The notes under the pieces were generated by a model, which saw only the letters and a program-made list of their open reading frames with translations, made no database searches and was not told where the DNA came from. From Actinomycetospora succinea (GTDB lineage Bacteria; Actinomycetota; Actinomycetes; Mycobacteriales; Pseudonocardiaceae), in assembly GCF_004363095.1 (NCBI RefSeq), contig NZ_SNYO01000015.1, positions 51,415 to 115,414 of the forward strand: a DNA stretch of 64,000 bases, in the 5' to 3' direction. Positions 1 to 9,063 of the stretch are shown one piece after another. A program made the position numbers and the translations under genes. Position 1 is the first letter of the stretch. Each line of letters opens with the position of its first letter.

Positions 1-94
1 CCATCCGCGTGAGGGCGGCGACGATCCGGGCGGACTCGAGCTTCCAGACCGCGTCCACCCGGGCGCGCACGCCGCCCCCACGCGGGGAGGTCAC
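1..94 (-). CDS. ECF (ECF42-type) RNA polymerase sigma factor, N-terminus only
   Basis: The first ~31 codons of a leftward gene that runs off the window. Translation from the GTG at 94 contains VDAVWKLESARIVAALTRM, which resembles the start of the sigma-2 region of SigJ/ECF42-type factors. The GTG overlaps the TGA stop of the DGPF gene (GTGA), so the two are translationally coupled. A DGPF/YCII protein encoded directly before an ECF sigma factor is the defining context of the ECF42 group, which supports the call although most of the protein is missing. Target promoters cannot be inferred. Confidence 0.75.
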   Translation of the reverse strand, partial: MTSPRGGGVRARVDAVWKLESARIVAALTRM

Positions 95-414
95 GGGCCC
101 ATCACCCGGTGCAGGATGCTGTCGCCGTCACCGACGATCTTCCGGAAGCGCCGCGAGACCTCTAGCGCCTCCTCGTGGGAGGACACCTCGACGAGCGCGA
201 AGCCCAGGATCTCCTCCTTGGCCTCGACGAAGGGCCCGTCCGTCACGGTGATCTCGTCACCGTGCGAGGTCATCTTCACGCCGCCGGGCTCCAGGCCCCC
301 GGTGGCGATGAGGATCCCGGCGGCGGTCATCTCCTCGATGAACGCGCCCATCTCGGCGAACAGGGCCTCGTCGGCCGCGCGGCTGTTCTGCCCGGTGGTC
401 ATCAGGTAGCGCAT
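91..414 (-). CDS. DGPF/YCII-related protein
   Basis: A 107-residue protein starting MRYLMTTGQNS with the family signature TDGPFVEAKE near residues 58-67, a predicted beta-alpha YCII (dimeric alpha/beta barrel) fold. The stop overlaps the GTG of the ECF sigma gene downstream. Family members are thought to act with ECF42 sigma factors; biochemical function is unknown. The ATG at 414 gives the usual family length of 100-120 residues; longer open frame upstream is a shadow of other genes. It faces the DUF998 gene across a short intergenic region that holds a perfect inverted repeat. Confidence 0.85.
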   Translation of the reverse strand: MRYLMTTGQNSRAADEALFAEMGAFIEEMTAAGILIATGGLEPGGVKMTSHGDEITVTDGPFVEAKEEILGFALVEVSSHEEALEVSRRFRKIVGDGDSILHRVMGP

Positions 415-475
415 CTCGATCTCCTCGATCTCCGTGGTGCGGGTGCTTCCGGCTCCACGTCGATCGGCGCGATGC

Positions 476-502
476 GACAGGGAACGGTGCGCGTTCCCTG
501 TC
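476..502. promoter_or_regulatory. perfect 11-bp inverted repeat in a divergent promoter region (candidate operator)
   Basis: GACAGGGAACG (476-486) and CGTTCCCTGTC (492-502) are exact reverse complements separated by GTGCG. The palindrome lies between the starts of the DGPF gene (414, leftward) and the DUF998 gene (563, rightward), where a dimeric repressor could control both. It is not followed by a T run and lies upstream of both genes, so a terminator is unlikely. The binding protein is unknown. Confidence 0.6.
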
Positions 503-562
503 ATATCAGCTCGGACGACGTCCCGGCGAGAGTTCGACCACCCCGCCGAGGAGGCACCCGAG

Positions 563-1213
563 ATGAGCACGATCACCGCCCCCGCCCCGACCACCAGGAA
601 CGCCTGCACCCAACTCGGCGTCCTCGCGACCGGCCTCGTCGGCTGGTGCGTCGTCTCGGTCGCCCAGGCCGCCACCCGCGAGGGGTTCGACATCCTGGTC
701 CACCCGCTGAGCCTGCTGTCCACCGGCGACCTCGGCTGGCTGCAGATCGCGAACTTCGTCGTCGCCGGCCTGCTCACCGTCGTCGGCGCCGGCGGCCTGC
801 GCCGGGCCCTGCGCGGCACGCCGGGCGGCACCTGGGCACCCCGCCTCGTGGCGGCCGCGGGCGTCGGGCTCGTCGCCGCCGGCGCCATGGTCATGGACCC
901 GGGCGCGAACTTCCCCGTCGGCGCCCCGGCCGACCTGCCGCTGGTCACCTGGCACGCGTACGGCCACATGGTGGCCGGGACAATCACCTTCGCGTCGCTG
1001 ATCGCCGCCTGCTTCGTCCTCGGCCGCCACTTCACCCGCGGCGGGCGCCGCGACCTCGCCGTGACGTCGCGGAGCGCTGGCCTGGCACTCGTCGTCGGCT
1101 GGGGCTGGGCGATGACCGGCGGCGTGGCCGGGACGCTCACCCTCGCGATCGGCGCCATCGCCGCGATGGTCTGGATCGCCGCCGTGGCGCTGCGGCTCCG
1201 CCGCACCGTCTGA
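563..1213 (+). CDS. DUF998 family membrane protein
   Basis: 216 residues, largely hydrophobic, with about six predicted membrane segments and the pattern of DUF998 proteins (GFDILVHPLSLLSTGDLGW near residues 32-50, then a GHM motif in the fourth segment). The start at 563 is chosen because a GAGGAGG Shine-Dalgarno sequence lies 8 bases upstream; an earlier in-frame start exists but lacks one. DUF998 genes often neighbour DGPF/ECF42 genes. The function is unknown. A GC-rich hairpin follows the stop. Confidence 0.85.
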   Translation: MSTITAPAPTTRNACTQLGVLATGLVGWCVVSVAQAATREGFDILVHPLSLLSTGDLGWLQIANFVVAGLLTVVGAGGLRRALRGTPGGTWAPRLVAAAGVGLVAAGAMVMDPGANFPVGAPADLPLVTWHAYGHMVAGTITFASLIAACFVLGRHFTRGGRRDLAVTSRSAGLALVVGWGWAMTGGVAGTLTLAIGAIAAMVWIAAVALRLRRTV

Positions 1214-1225
1214 CCCGCTCGACCG

Positions 1226-1262
1226 GACCCCCGGGTGCTCACCCACAGGAGCCCCGGGGGTC
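1226..1262 (+). terminator. hairpin after the DUF998 gene
   Basis: GACCCCCGGG (1226-1235) and CCCGGGGGTC (1253-1262) form a perfect 10-bp stem with a 17-base loop, 12 bases beyond the DUF998 stop. No U tract follows, as is common for actinobacterial terminators. Confidence 0.5.
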
Positions 1263-1404
1263 TCGCACGTCTGCACCACGCACGCGTCGGCGTCGAGGCG
1301 GCGCGCCGAACGGGTGGCAAAACGCTCGACCGGATGACAAGCCATCGAGTGGATCTCTCGCGCGCCTCGTCATCCCGGGCCCCGGTCGCGCCGTTCCATG
1401 AGGC

Positions 1405-2748
1405 GTGCGCATCGATCCGACCCGGACCTCCGCCCCCGCGGGACGGGTCGCCGGATCGCCGCGGAGACGACGGACCGGACTCGTCGTGGCCGCCGGCGTC
1501 CTGGCGACCTCCCTGACCCTCGCCGCCGTCGCGCCCGTCGCGGCGGCCGAGCCCGCGCCACCGACCGGTCCCGGCACCTCCGCCACGGCACCCCGCGACG
1601 ACCGCGGGCCCGCCGACGACGGCCCCCAGCGCTGGGCCCCGCCGCTGGCCGGCACGACGACCGGCGTCGAGGTGACCCAGGGCACCGCGCGTCTCTCCAC
1701 CGGTCGCGACGGCACCGAGACCGGGCCCGCCGCGCTGCGGGGCGCCGAGCGCCAGGGCCTGCTCGACCTCGGCGCCCACCAGTTCGCGACGCCCGTGAAC
1801 CGCATCGAGGCGCCCGTCACCGGCGACGTCCCGCCCGGCACGCAGGTCGCCGTCGACGTCCGCGGGCAGGGCCCCGACGGCCAGTGGACCGAGTGGATCC
1901 CGGCCGCGCCCGGCGCGCCGGCGATCCTCCCCGAGCCCACCCGCACCGTGGCGGCGCGCCTCGCGCTGATCGCCCCCGCCGGCGGCACCGGCCCGGTCGT
2001 GCGCAGCCTCGAGATCACCGCCGACCAGGTGCCCACCGACGCGCGCACGATCGCCCCGCGCGCCAGCTACCGGGTGTTCGCCACCCGCGAGGGCCTCGTC
2101 GGCGGGACCACCGCCAACGGGCACCGGATCGTCGCCAACGACCAGTTCGCCGCCCTGCCCTCGCGGCGCGCGCTCTCGCCGAACGGCAGCGGCGACTACA
2201 GCGTGCGCGTCTGCGCCGAGAGCGGCCGCTGCGCCACCGTGCCGATCTGGGACGTCGGGCCGTGGAACACCAAGGACGACTACTGGAACCCCGCCGACCA
2301 GCGCGAGCAGTGGAAGGACCTGCCCCAGGGCCGCCCGCAGGCCCAGGCCGCGTTCGAGAACAAGCACAACGGCGGGCGTGACGGGTTCGGCCGGCAGGTC
2401 AAGAACCCGGCCGGCATCGACCTCGCCGACGGCACCTTCTACGGCCTCGGTCTCAAGGAGAACGCCTTCGTCACCGTCGACTACCTCTGGACCGCCCGCT
2501 CGGCCGCGCTCGGCCGCGCGATCACCGGAGGTGCCGGGCCGGTGGTCGAGCGCACCGGCGCGGACGCGGCGGCCGCCGACGGCGGGGTGGTCGGCGACGG
2601 CGCCCAGGTCGAGGTCCAGTGCCAGATCGCCGGCAGCTCCGTCGAGGGCAGCCAGGGCACGAGCAACCTCTGGCTGCGCACCCGCCCCGACCACTACGTC
2701 CCGGCGGCGTGGATCCAGGGCGCACCCCCGGTCCCGCCCTGCGCTTAG
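1405..2748 (+). CDS. secreted protein of unknown function
   Basis: 447 residues read from a GTG. An arginine patch (SPRRRR, about residues 18-23) is followed by a hydrophobic stretch and an Ala-rich AAAEPAP cleavage-like region near residues 45-50, so it is probably exported by Sec. A Pro/Thr-rich linker follows. The middle carries a conserved-looking block with two cysteines ([20 protein letters not shown]) and a Lys/Asn-rich stretch; the C-terminal ~80 residues resemble an SH3-like fold and contain two more cysteines. Similar proteins occur in Pseudonocardiaceae near menA. I do not recognise a catalytic motif. The exact start is uncertain because an ATG seven bases upstream is out of frame. 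Confidence 0.7.
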   Translation: MRIDPTRTSAPAGRVAGSPRRRRTGLVVAAGVLATSLTLAAVAPVAAAEPAPPTGPGTSATAPRDDRGPADDGPQRWAPPLAGTTTGVEVTQGTARLSTGRDGTETGPAALRGAERQGLLDLGAHQFATPVNRIEAPVTGDVPPGTQVAVDVRGQGPDGQWTEWIPAAPGAPAILPEPTRTVAARLALIAPAGGTGPVVRSLEITADQVPTDARTIAPRASYRVFATREGLVGGTTANGHRIVANDQFAALPSRRALSPNGSGDYSVRVCAESGRCATVPIWDVGPWNTKDDYWNPADQREQWKDLPQGRPQAQAAFENKHNGGRDGFGRQVKNPAGIDLADGTFYGLGLKENAFVTVDYLWTARSAALGRAITGGAGPVVERTGADAAAADGGVVGDGAQVEVQCQIAGSSVEGSQGTSNLWLRTRPDHYVPAAWIQGAPPVPPCA

Positions 2749-2773
2749 CGTCGCGCCAGTAAGGTCGCCCCCC

Positions 2774-3646
2774 GTGGCGACCGTCGGCGAATGGGTGGAG
2801 GGAGCCCGGCCCCGCACGCTGCCCACGGCGATCGCGCCGGTGCTCGCGGGGTCGGGAGCGGCCGCGGGCGTCCTCGGGTTCGACCTGCTCGCCGCGGTGC
2901 TCGCGCTGATCGTCTCGGTGGCGCTGGTGATCGGCGTCAACTACGCCAACGACTACTCCGACGGCGTGCGCGGCACCGACGACGACCGTGTCGGCCCGCT
3001 GCGCCTCGTGGGTTCGGGCGTGGCGCAGCCGTACCTCGTCAAGCGCGCCGCGTTCCTGTGCTTCGGGGTCGGCGCGGTCGCCGGGATCGCGCTCTCGCTC
3101 TACAGCGGGCACTGGTGGCTGATCGTCGTCGGCGCGGTGTGCCTGCTCGGCGCCTGGTTCTACACCGGCGGCTCGCGCCCCTACGGCTACCGCGGGCTCG
3201 GCGAGGTCGCGGTGTTCGTGTTCTTCGGCCCCGTCGCCGTGCTCGGCACCGAGTTCACCCAGACGGGGCGGGCCAGCGGGCTCGGCATCGGCTCGTCGGT
3301 CGGCGTCGGGCTGCTCGCCTGTGCGGTGCTCGTCGCCAACAACCTGCGCGACATCGGCTCCGACGTCGAGACCGGCAAGCGCACGCTCGCCGTCGTCCTC
3401 GGCGACCGCGACACCCGCGTGCTCTACGCCGCGCTCGTCGTGGTCCCGCTCGGCATGACGCTCGTGCTCAGCCTGCGGGCCTGGGGCGCGCTCGCGGGCC
3501 TGCTCGCGCTCATCGTGCTCGGTCCCGGCCTGCGCCGCGTGCTCGCCGGCTCCACCGGGCCGCAGCTCATCCCGGTGCTGCGCGACACCGCCCTGGGCCT
3601 GCTCGTGTGGTCGGCGGCGACGGCGCTGGGCCTGGCGCTCACCTAA
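2774..3646 (+). CDS. menA: 1,4-dihydroxy-2-naphthoate polyprenyltransferase
   Basis: Integral membrane UbiA-family enzyme that attaches a polyprenyl chain to 1,4-dihydroxy-2-naphthoate in menaquinone synthesis. The first Asp-rich motif is [15 protein letters not shown] (about residues 57-71) and the second is [16 protein letters not shown] (about 190-205); both bind Mg-prenyl diphosphate. About eight membrane helices, 290 residues, normal for MenA. It starts at a GTG shortly after the secreted-protein gene, and its TAA stop overlaps the stop of the convergent DUF4229 gene (CTAA shared). Menaquinone is the respiratory quinone feeding the cytochrome system whose assembly genes lie nearby. Confidence 0.95.
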   Translation: MATVGEWVEGARPRTLPTAIAPVLAGSGAAAGVLGFDLLAAVLALIVSVALVIGVNYANDYSDGVRGTDDDRVGPLRLVGSGVAQPYLVKRAAFLCFGVGAVAGIALSLYSGHWWLIVVGAVCLLGAWFYTGGSRPYGYRGLGEVAVFVFFGPVAVLGTEFTQTGRASGLGIGSSVGVGLLACAVLVANNLRDIGSDVETGKRTLAVVLGDRDTRVLYAALVVVPLGMTLVLSLRAWGALAGLLALIVLGPGLRRVLAGSTGPQLIPVLRDTALGLLVWSAATALGLALT

Positions 3647-4017
3647 CCGCGAGGGCCCCCGTCGGCCTCGACGTCGCCGCGCAGCTCGGCGCGGAGGCGC
3701 TCGCGGCGGGCCCGGCGCGACGCGGTCGCGGCCTCCACCTCGGCGTTCAGGCGGGCGCGCAGGCCGCGGAACAGCACGAGCGAGAGCGGCAGGGCGACGA
3801 CGATCGCGATGAGCAGCCCGAGCAGCAGAGGTAAACCGACGGCCGTGAGGACGCCCGCGATCACCGCGATGACGAGCAGCCGCACGCCGACGTAGAGCAC
3901 GACGGCGAGGGCCAGGCGGCCGGGCGTGCCGGCCGCGGACGGGGCGCCCGCGGCGGTGTCCCCGGTGGCGTCACTGCTGGTCAGGGCCGACGGCGGCCCG
4001 GGTTCGTGGGAGCTCAC
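3643..4017 (-). CDS. DUF4229 membrane protein
   Basis: About 124 residues from a GTG at 4017 (VSSHEPGPP). Two adjacent hydrophobic segments (residues ~36-85) are followed by a basic, coiled C-terminus rich in Arg and Glu ([20 protein letters not shown]). DUF4229 proteins are small two-helix membrane proteins commonly encoded beside menA in actinobacteria, as here with overlapping convergent stops. A longer frame to 4116 exists but its extra residues look non-native. The function is unknown. Confidence 0.8.
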   Translation of the reverse strand: MSSHEPGPPSALTSSDATGDTAAGAPSAAGTPGRLALAVVLYVGVRLLVIAVIAGVLTAVGLPLLLGLLIAIVVALPLSLVLFRGLRARLNAEVEAATASRRARRERLRAELRGDVEADGGPRG

Positions 4018-4226
4018 ACCCCCAGGGTAGGCACTGTGCCAGCGGGGCACGCGGGGTCGTGCGGCTCGCCCACATCGTCCGGTTTCGTCCTTTGTGGTCC
4101 CTTTACCTGGATACAAGCGTTCGAGTAGGTACGGGGTCCGGTGTCACGATTCGCCGTGTTGTGCCCGCTCCGCCCTGCCGGCGGTGCGGGCAGGGTTTGT
4201 GTGAGGGATAGGGAAGGTGGAGTGAC

Positions 4227-4430
4227 ATGACCATCGCTCACGAGGCCAGCGAGCGGCTCATGACCCCCGGTGAGGTCGCCGCGATGTTCCGCGTCGACCC
4301 CAAGACCGTGACCCGCTGGGCGTCCGCAGGCCGCATCGGCTCCATCCGTACCCCGGGCGGACACCGCCGGTTCCGCGAGTCCGAGGTCCGCACGCTGCTC
4401 GACGGGCTCACCAGCGAGGCGCACCACTAG
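4227..4430 (+). CDS. bldC: BldC-type MerR-like DNA-binding regulator
   Basis: A 67-residue protein that is little more than a MerR-type winged helix: LMTPGEVAAMFRVDPKTVTR (helix-turn-helix, residues ~11-30) and GRIGSIRTPGGHRRFRESEV (wing, ~36-55). Length and sequence match BldC, which in Streptomyces binds head-to-tail on direct repeats and times development. Here it has a GGAAGGTGGAG ribosome-binding region. It is preceded by ~200 bases of upstream sequence and followed by a 12-bp perfect hairpin, so it is a single-gene transcript. Confidence 0.9.
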   Translation: MTIAHEASERLMTPGEVAAMFRVDPKTVTRWASAGRIGSIRTPGGHRRFRESEVRTLLDGLTSEAHH

Positions 4431-4439
4431 TCGATGCCG

Positions 4440-4471
4440 GGTGACCGGCGGCCGCGACGCCGCCGGTCACC
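4440..4471 (+). terminator. strong hairpin terminator after bldC
   Basis: GGTGACCGGCGG (4440-4451) and CCGCCGGTCACC (4460-4471) are exact reverse complements around an 8-base loop, nine bases after the bldC stop. It is the strongest simple hairpin seen in the first 30 kb. Confidence 0.8.
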
Positions 4472-4685
4472 GACGGTTCCCCGGCGGCGGCGTGTTCAGC
4501 CGTCCCGGGGAGCACGCCGGCACCGCCCGTGACCACGCGACCCGTTCGTCCCGGGCACCCGACCGTCACCCGACGGCCACCTCTCGCACGTCACGCGGAC
4601 TTCCGGTCCGACCGGTAGCGTGGTGGACGCCCGGTCCGCGGATCCACCCGCGGTCCGGAGACGTCGAGATGCTGGAGGCGTCCGA

Positions 4686-4946
4686 GTGATCCCGTTCCTC
4701 GTGGCCGTGCTGGTCCTGGTCGTCGTGGGGACGTTGCTGTGGAAGGTGATGGCCGCCCAGGCGGCGCAGGCCGGACACGACGGCGGTCCTGGCGGCATGG
4801 TCGAGGACGCTCCTACCGGTCCCACCCGGCAGGCGACGCCGCGGCGCCCGCAGCGCCCCCGCCGCCCGGTGGCCCCCGACGACGACCCGGAGTTCCTCCG
4901 GTCGCTCGACGAGAAGATCCAGCGCGAGGACCCGCCCAGCTCCTGA
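4686..4946 (+). CDS. small single-pass membrane protein
   Basis: 86 residues from a GTG with GGAGG seven bases upstream. One N-terminal membrane helix (VIPFLVAVLVLVVVGTLLW) is followed by a hydrophilic, Pro/Arg-rich cytoplasmic tail ending in an acidic segment (DDDPEFLRSLDEKIQRED). It is convergent with the MinD-like ATPase gene. Not recognised; comparable small proteins are common in this position in related genomes. The function is unknown. Confidence 0.65.
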   Translation: MIPFLVAVLVLVVVGTLLWKVMAAQAAQAGHDGGPGGMVEDAPTGPTRQATPRRPQRPRRPVAPDDDPEFLRSLDEKIQREDPPSS

Positions 4947-4955
4947 CGGCCGGGC

Positions 4956-6263
4956 TCAGCGCGGCAGCACCGGCCGCCGCACGCGCGAGCCGGCGCGCCC
5001 GAAGTCGTCGGCGACGGTGGCGGCGAGCTCCAGCAGGGCCGCCCGGGTGCGCGACGCGAGCTTGTCCAGCTCGATCTCCGCGCCCTCCTCGAGGTGCGGG
5101 TCGAACGGCAGGCGCACCACGGCCCGGCAGCGCGCCGCGAAGTGGTCGGAGACGCGGTCGAGGTCGACGTTGCCCGACGACCGGCGCACGTAGTTGATGA
5201 CGGCCACCGAGCGCGACACCAGATCGCGGTAGCCGTGCGCGTCGAGCCAGTCGAGCGTCGCCGACGCACTGCGCGCCCCGTCGATCGACGCCGACGACAC
5301 GATCAGCAGCGAGTCCGCGACGTCGAGGACGCCCTTCATCGCCGAGTGCATCAGGCCGGTGCCGCAGTCGGTGAGCACGACGTTGTAGAAGTGCTCGAGC
5401 AGCGTCACCGTGCGCCGGTAGTCGACCTCGCTGAACGCCTCGGACACCGCCGGGTCCTGCTCGCTCGCCAGGATCTCCAGGCGTGACGGGCCCTGGGAGG
5501 TGTAGGCGCGCACGTCGGAGTAGCGGCGCACGCGGTTGGCGTCGCGCAGCAGGTGGCGCACCGTCGCCGTGGTCTCCAGCGGGATCTTCTGACTGAGCGT
5601 CCCGCGGTCGGGGTTGGCGTCCACGGCGATCACGCGGTCGCCGCGCAGGGACGCGAACGTCGACCCGAGCGTGGTCGTCATCGTGGTCTTGCCGACGCCG
5701 CCCTTGAGGCTCAGCATCGCGATCTTGTAGCAGCCGTGGAGCGGCTGGTTGACCCGCGCGATCAGCTCGCGGCGGGCGGCGTCGCCGACGCTCTCGCCGG
5801 GGTTGACCAGCCCGCCCGAGCCGACGAACAGGGCGCGCCGCCAGCCCGTCTGCGGCGGGCGCTTGCTCGGCCGCAGGAGCTGGGCGGACGAGAGGTCGTA
5901 GGTGTTCGGGACCCCGTTGGACGGGGCGCCCGCGCCGCGACCCGGCGTGGTGAAGCGGCCTGAGACGGGCGCCCGGTCGGCCGGCGCGGGGCCCGGGGGC
6001 GGGCCGGGGACGCGGCCGGTGGGGGCGGCGCCGGCGCGCGGGTCGAACGCGGCGTGACGCGGCTGGGCGGCGTCACCGCGGGCGGCCTCGGCGGTGTCGA
6101 CGCGGCGGGTGGTGTCCGGGGAGTCGGGCGGGCCGGCGACGGCGGGCGTCTCGCCGGACGCCGGACCCGTGGTCGGCTCCGCGGCGGGCGACGCGGCGCC
6201 CGACGACTCCGGCGCGGGCGCAGCACCCTCACGCTCGGCGCCGGCGTCGTCCCTGGATTCCAT
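4956..6263 (-). CDS. MinD/ParA-like ATPase with long Pro/Ala-rich N-terminus
   Basis: About 435 residues. Residues 1-~140 are low-complexity Pro/Ala/Gly. The ATPase domain starts near residue 180 with the deviant Walker A motif SLKGGVGKTTMTT, followed by VIAVDANPDRGTLSQK (switch I-like) and VLTDCGTGLMHSAM (Walker B-like region with Asp-Cys-Gly). This layout resembles EspI/MinD-like proteins of type VII secretion loci and the Rv0530 protein that lies near ccsA in M. tuberculosis. The ATG at 6263 is preferred over a GTG six bases upstream because GGAGG lies nine bases before it. It is probably a membrane- or pole-associated positioning ATPase; the partner is unknown. Confidence 0.8.
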   Translation of the reverse strand: MESRDDAGAEREGAAPAPESSGAASPAAEPTTGPASGETPAVAGPPDSPDTTRRVDTAEAARGDAAQPRHAAFDPRAGAAPTGRVPGPPPGPAPADRAPVSGRFTTPGRGAGAPSNGVPNTYDLSSAQLLRPSKRPPQTGWRRALFVGSGGLVNPGESVGDAARRELIARVNQPLHGCYKIAMLSLKGGVGKTTMTTTLGSTFASLRGDRVIAVDANPDRGTLSQKIPLETTATVRHLLRDANRVRRYSDVRAYTSQGPSRLEILASEQDPAVSEAFSEVDYRRTVTLLEHFYNVVLTDCGTGLMHSAMKGVLDVADSLLIVSSASIDGARSASATLDWLDAHGYRDLVSRSVAVINYVRRSSGNVDLDRVSDHFAARCRAVVRLPFDPHLEEGAEIELDKLASRTRAALLELAATVADDFGRAGSRVRRPVLPR

Positions 6264-6337
6264 CCCCACGGTCCTCCCTCGTCGCGTGCGCGCCGCACCG
6301 TATCCCGTCGGGGAGATCCTTCACGACCCGAGAACGA

Positions 6338-7330
6338 TCAGCCGCCGACGCCCGCGTACGAGTGCAGCCCCGTGACGACGAGGTTGACGAAGAACAGGTT
6401 GAAGACCATCACCGCGAAACCGACGACGTTGATCACGGCCGCGCGCGGTCCGCGCCAGCCGGCCGTCGACCGGGCGTGCAGGTAGCAGGCGTAGACGATC
6501 CAGGCGATGAACGCCGTCGTCTCCTTGGGGTCCCAGCCCCAGTACCGACCCCAGGCGGCCTCGGCCCAGATCGCGCCGGTGATCACGGCGAACGTCCAGA
6601 TCGGGAACGCGATGGCGGTGGCGCGGTACGCGACGCGGTCGAGGACGTCGGCCGAGGGCAGGCGCGAGGTCCAGGTGAGCCGCGTGGGGTCGTTCTCGTG
6701 CACCCGGCGCAGCAGGTAGAGCACGCTCGCGACGCCGGCGAGCAGCAGGATGCCCGAGGCGATCACGGCCGCGGAGACGTGGATGGCGAGCCAGTACGAG
6801 CGCAGCGCGGGCACCACCGGCGCGGTCTGCGTGTAGAGCACCGTGCCGGCCAGGAACATCAGGATGATCACCGGCAGCAGCACGAACGCGCCGAGGCGGC
6901 GCAGCTCGGGCCGGCGGCGCAGCACGACCAGCCAGGCACCCACCGCGACCAGCGAGATCGCCGCGGTGAACTCGTACATGTTGCCCCAGGGCACGCGCTG
7001 GGCGGCGAGCCCGCGCACGACGAGCATCGCGAAGTGCAGGGCGAACCCGAGCACGGTCAGCGAGACCCCGGTGCGCCCGAAGCGCTCGGCCTTGGTGCGC
7101 GGCGGGCGGGCCGGCGTGGCCGTGTCCTCGAGGGCGGGCGCGCCCTCGCGGGAGACCGTCCCGCTGCCGACGGCGGCGGCCACCGGCACGCGGGCCTCCT
7201 CCTGCTCCGCCCCCGTCCGCCGCAGCAGCGCGTGCTCGACGGCGTGCAGGATCATGGCGAGCACGTAGACCGCGAGCGCGGACTCGAACAGCAGGTCGCC
7301 GAACTGGCCCAGGCTTGCGTCAACGACCAT
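6338..7330 (-). CDS. ccsB: cytochrome c biogenesis protein CcsB (ResC)
   Basis: 330 residues, about eight membrane helices. The heme-handling WWD-type motif appears as GRYWGWDPKETTAF (about residues 262-275), flanked by conserved His residues, as in CcsA/CcsB of system II cytochrome c maturation. It works with ResB to carry heme across the membrane and ligate it to apocytochrome c. A GGGAGG site lies six bases before the ATG. The start lies inside the end of resB, so the two are co-translated. Confidence 0.92.
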   Translation of the reverse strand: MVVDASLGQFGDLLFESALAVYVLAMILHAVEHALLRRTGAEQEEARVPVAAAVGSGTVSREGAPALEDTATPARPPRTKAERFGRTGVSLTVLGFALHFAMLVVRGLAAQRVPWGNMYEFTAAISLVAVGAWLVVLRRRPELRRLGAFVLLPVIILMFLAGTVLYTQTAPVVPALRSYWLAIHVSAAVIASGILLLAGVASVLYLLRRVHENDPTRLTWTSRLPSADVLDRVAYRATAIAFPIWTFAVITGAIWAEAAWGRYWGWDPKETTAFIAWIVYACYLHARSTAGWRGPRAAVINVVGFAVMVFNLFFVNLVVTGLHSYAGVGG

Positions 7331-9044
7331 CGTCGTCCTCCCGATCGTCCTGCTCGTCCGGCTCGCCCGACTCGACCGCGTCCGCCGGGACGTCCGGGTC
7401 CGGGCGCTCCCGCCCCGTGTCCGCGTCGTCGGGACGCGGCGGGGCCAGGTCCGCGGCGAGCCGCCCGAACTCCTCGCCGTAGCCCGCCCGGTCGGTCCGG
7501 GCGAGTCCGCCGAGACTCACCACCGTACGACCTACTGTCGTAGACGGCTGGGCAGGGGTGACGCGCACCCAGAACCGCCGCCGCCGCACGGTCAGCGAGA
7601 GCGTCAGCCCGCCGAGCAGGGCGATCGCCGCGACGAGCACGGCGGTCTGCGCGGGGTCGTGCGACACCTGCAGCGACACCCAGTTCTCGACGCCGTCGAA
7701 GCGGATGCGCGTGCCGTCGTCGAGCGCGATCTCGCCGCCCGGCTTGACGTTCTCGCGGGCCACCCGCACGAGGCGGCCCTGCTCGACCATGCTCCGGTCC
7801 ACCTCGAAGATCGACTGAGCGCGGCCCGAGTCGAGGCCCAGGTCGCCGCGCATCACGTCGACGGCGGCCTCCGGGTCGTTCAGCGCCGGGAACGTCGAGG
7901 TGACGAGCCCGCCGCCGGACGAGGTGGGGGCGAACAGGCCGGTGATGGCGAGCTGGGAACGCCGGCGCTCCGACTCGTCCGTCACCCCCGGCGGGTCGAT
8001 CTTCGTCGCGCCCTCGGAGAGCAGGGTGGCCTGGTCGACGGGCCGCCACTGGATGAGCCCGACGCGCTGCTCGCCGTTCGGGAACGTGACCGTGAACCGC
8101 GGGGCGTAGCCGTGCCCGAGCAGGTAGACGCGCTCGCCGTCGACGCGCAGGGGATCGTTGACGGCGAGGTCGTGCGGCTGCCACGTGGTGTCGCCGCGCT
8201 CGACGGCGTCGGTGTCCTGGTAGCGGACGGTCGCGTCGAACGAGTCGGGCTGGCCGTCGGGGCGGAACGAGGCCCGGAAGTCGTCGACGATCATGCAGAA
8301 CGGGTCGAGCCCGGTGCCGTCGACCGACAGGCCGGGGCGGAACGAGTCGTAGGCGTAGATGCCGGAGTTGCAGAACTCGCTGCCGTCGGCCATGACGATG
8401 ACCTGGCCCTCGTAGCCGAAGATCTTGCCGAAGGCGATGCCGCCGAGCAGCGCGACGAGGCTGAGGTGGAAGACGAGGTTGCCGACCTCGCGCAGCGCGC
8501 CCTTCTCCGCCGAGAGCGTGCGCACGCCGCCCGGCTCGGAGCGCACGGCGACCTTCCAGCCCCGCAGCCGCCGGCGGGCGGACTCGACGACGGCGTCCGG
8601 GTCGTCGTCGGACGTGCTCTGCGCGTGGTGGGGCAGGCGCGCGAGGTTGCGTGGCACCGACACCGGCTCGGCGCGCAGGCCCCGCACGTGCTCGAACGAG
8701 CGCGGCACCAGGCAGCCGATGAGCGAGATGAACAGCAGCAGGTAGATCGCCGCGAACCACGGGGTCGCGAAGACGTCGAAGAGCCCGAGGTCGTCGAAGA
8801 ACGGCCCGAGGGTGGGGTTCTGGGCGAGGTAGTCGCTGACGGCGTTGGGGCTCGGCGTGCGCTGGGGCAGCAGCGCGCCGGGCAGCGACGCGACCGCGAG
8901 CAGGAACAGCAGGATCAGCGCGGTGCGCATGCTGGTCAGCCCGCGCCACGTGTTGCGGGCCAGCGCGAGCGCCTGCCGCGCCCGGCCCGGGCGTGACGGC
9001 GAGGGGCCCGCGTCGCCGGGGGGAGCCTGCAGCGTGGAGGTCAT
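7320..9044 (-). CDS. resB: cytochrome c biogenesis protein ResB
   Basis: 574 residues from the ATG at 9044 (MTSTLQAPP). Three N-terminal membrane helices (about residues 42-60, 95-115, 185-205), a large extracytoplasmic domain (about 210-470) with Cys-containing segment EFCNSGIYAYD, and a last helix near 475-500, then an acidic cytoplasmic tail of ~80 residues. This is the standard ResB/Ccs1 topology. It lies in the operon ccdA-resB-ccsB and shares its last bases with the ccsB start. Confidence 0.92.
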   Translation of the reverse strand: MTSTLQAPPGDAGPSPSRPGRARQALALARNTWRGLTSMRTALILLFLLAVASLPGALLPQRTPSPNAVSDYLAQNPTLGPFFDDLGLFDVFATPWFAAIYLLLFISLIGCLVPRSFEHVRGLRAEPVSVPRNLARLPHHAQSTSDDDPDAVVESARRRLRGWKVAVRSEPGGVRTLSAEKGALREVGNLVFHLSLVALLGGIAFGKIFGYEGQVIVMADGSEFCNSGIYAYDSFRPGLSVDGTGLDPFCMIVDDFRASFRPDGQPDSFDATVRYQDTDAVERGDTTWQPHDLAVNDPLRVDGERVYLLGHGYAPRFTVTFPNGEQRVGLIQWRPVDQATLLSEGATKIDPPGVTDESERRRSQLAITGLFAPTSSGGGLVTSTFPALNDPEAAVDVMRGDLGLDSGRAQSIFEVDRSMVEQGRLVRVARENVKPGGEIALDDGTRIRFDGVENWVSLQVSHDPAQTAVLVAAIALLGGLTLSLTVRRRRFWVRVTPAQPSTTVGRTVVSLGGLARTDRAGYGEEFGRLAADLAPPRPDDADTGRERPDPDVPADAVESGEPDEQDDREDDDGR

Positions 9045-9063
9045 GTGGGGGCCTACAGAGGGC

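Noticed and set aside
91..2940. A 949-codon open frame on the minus strand
   Set aside because: Only the last 107 codons (the DGPF protein) are real; the remainder is antisense to the DUF998 gene and the secreted-protein gene.
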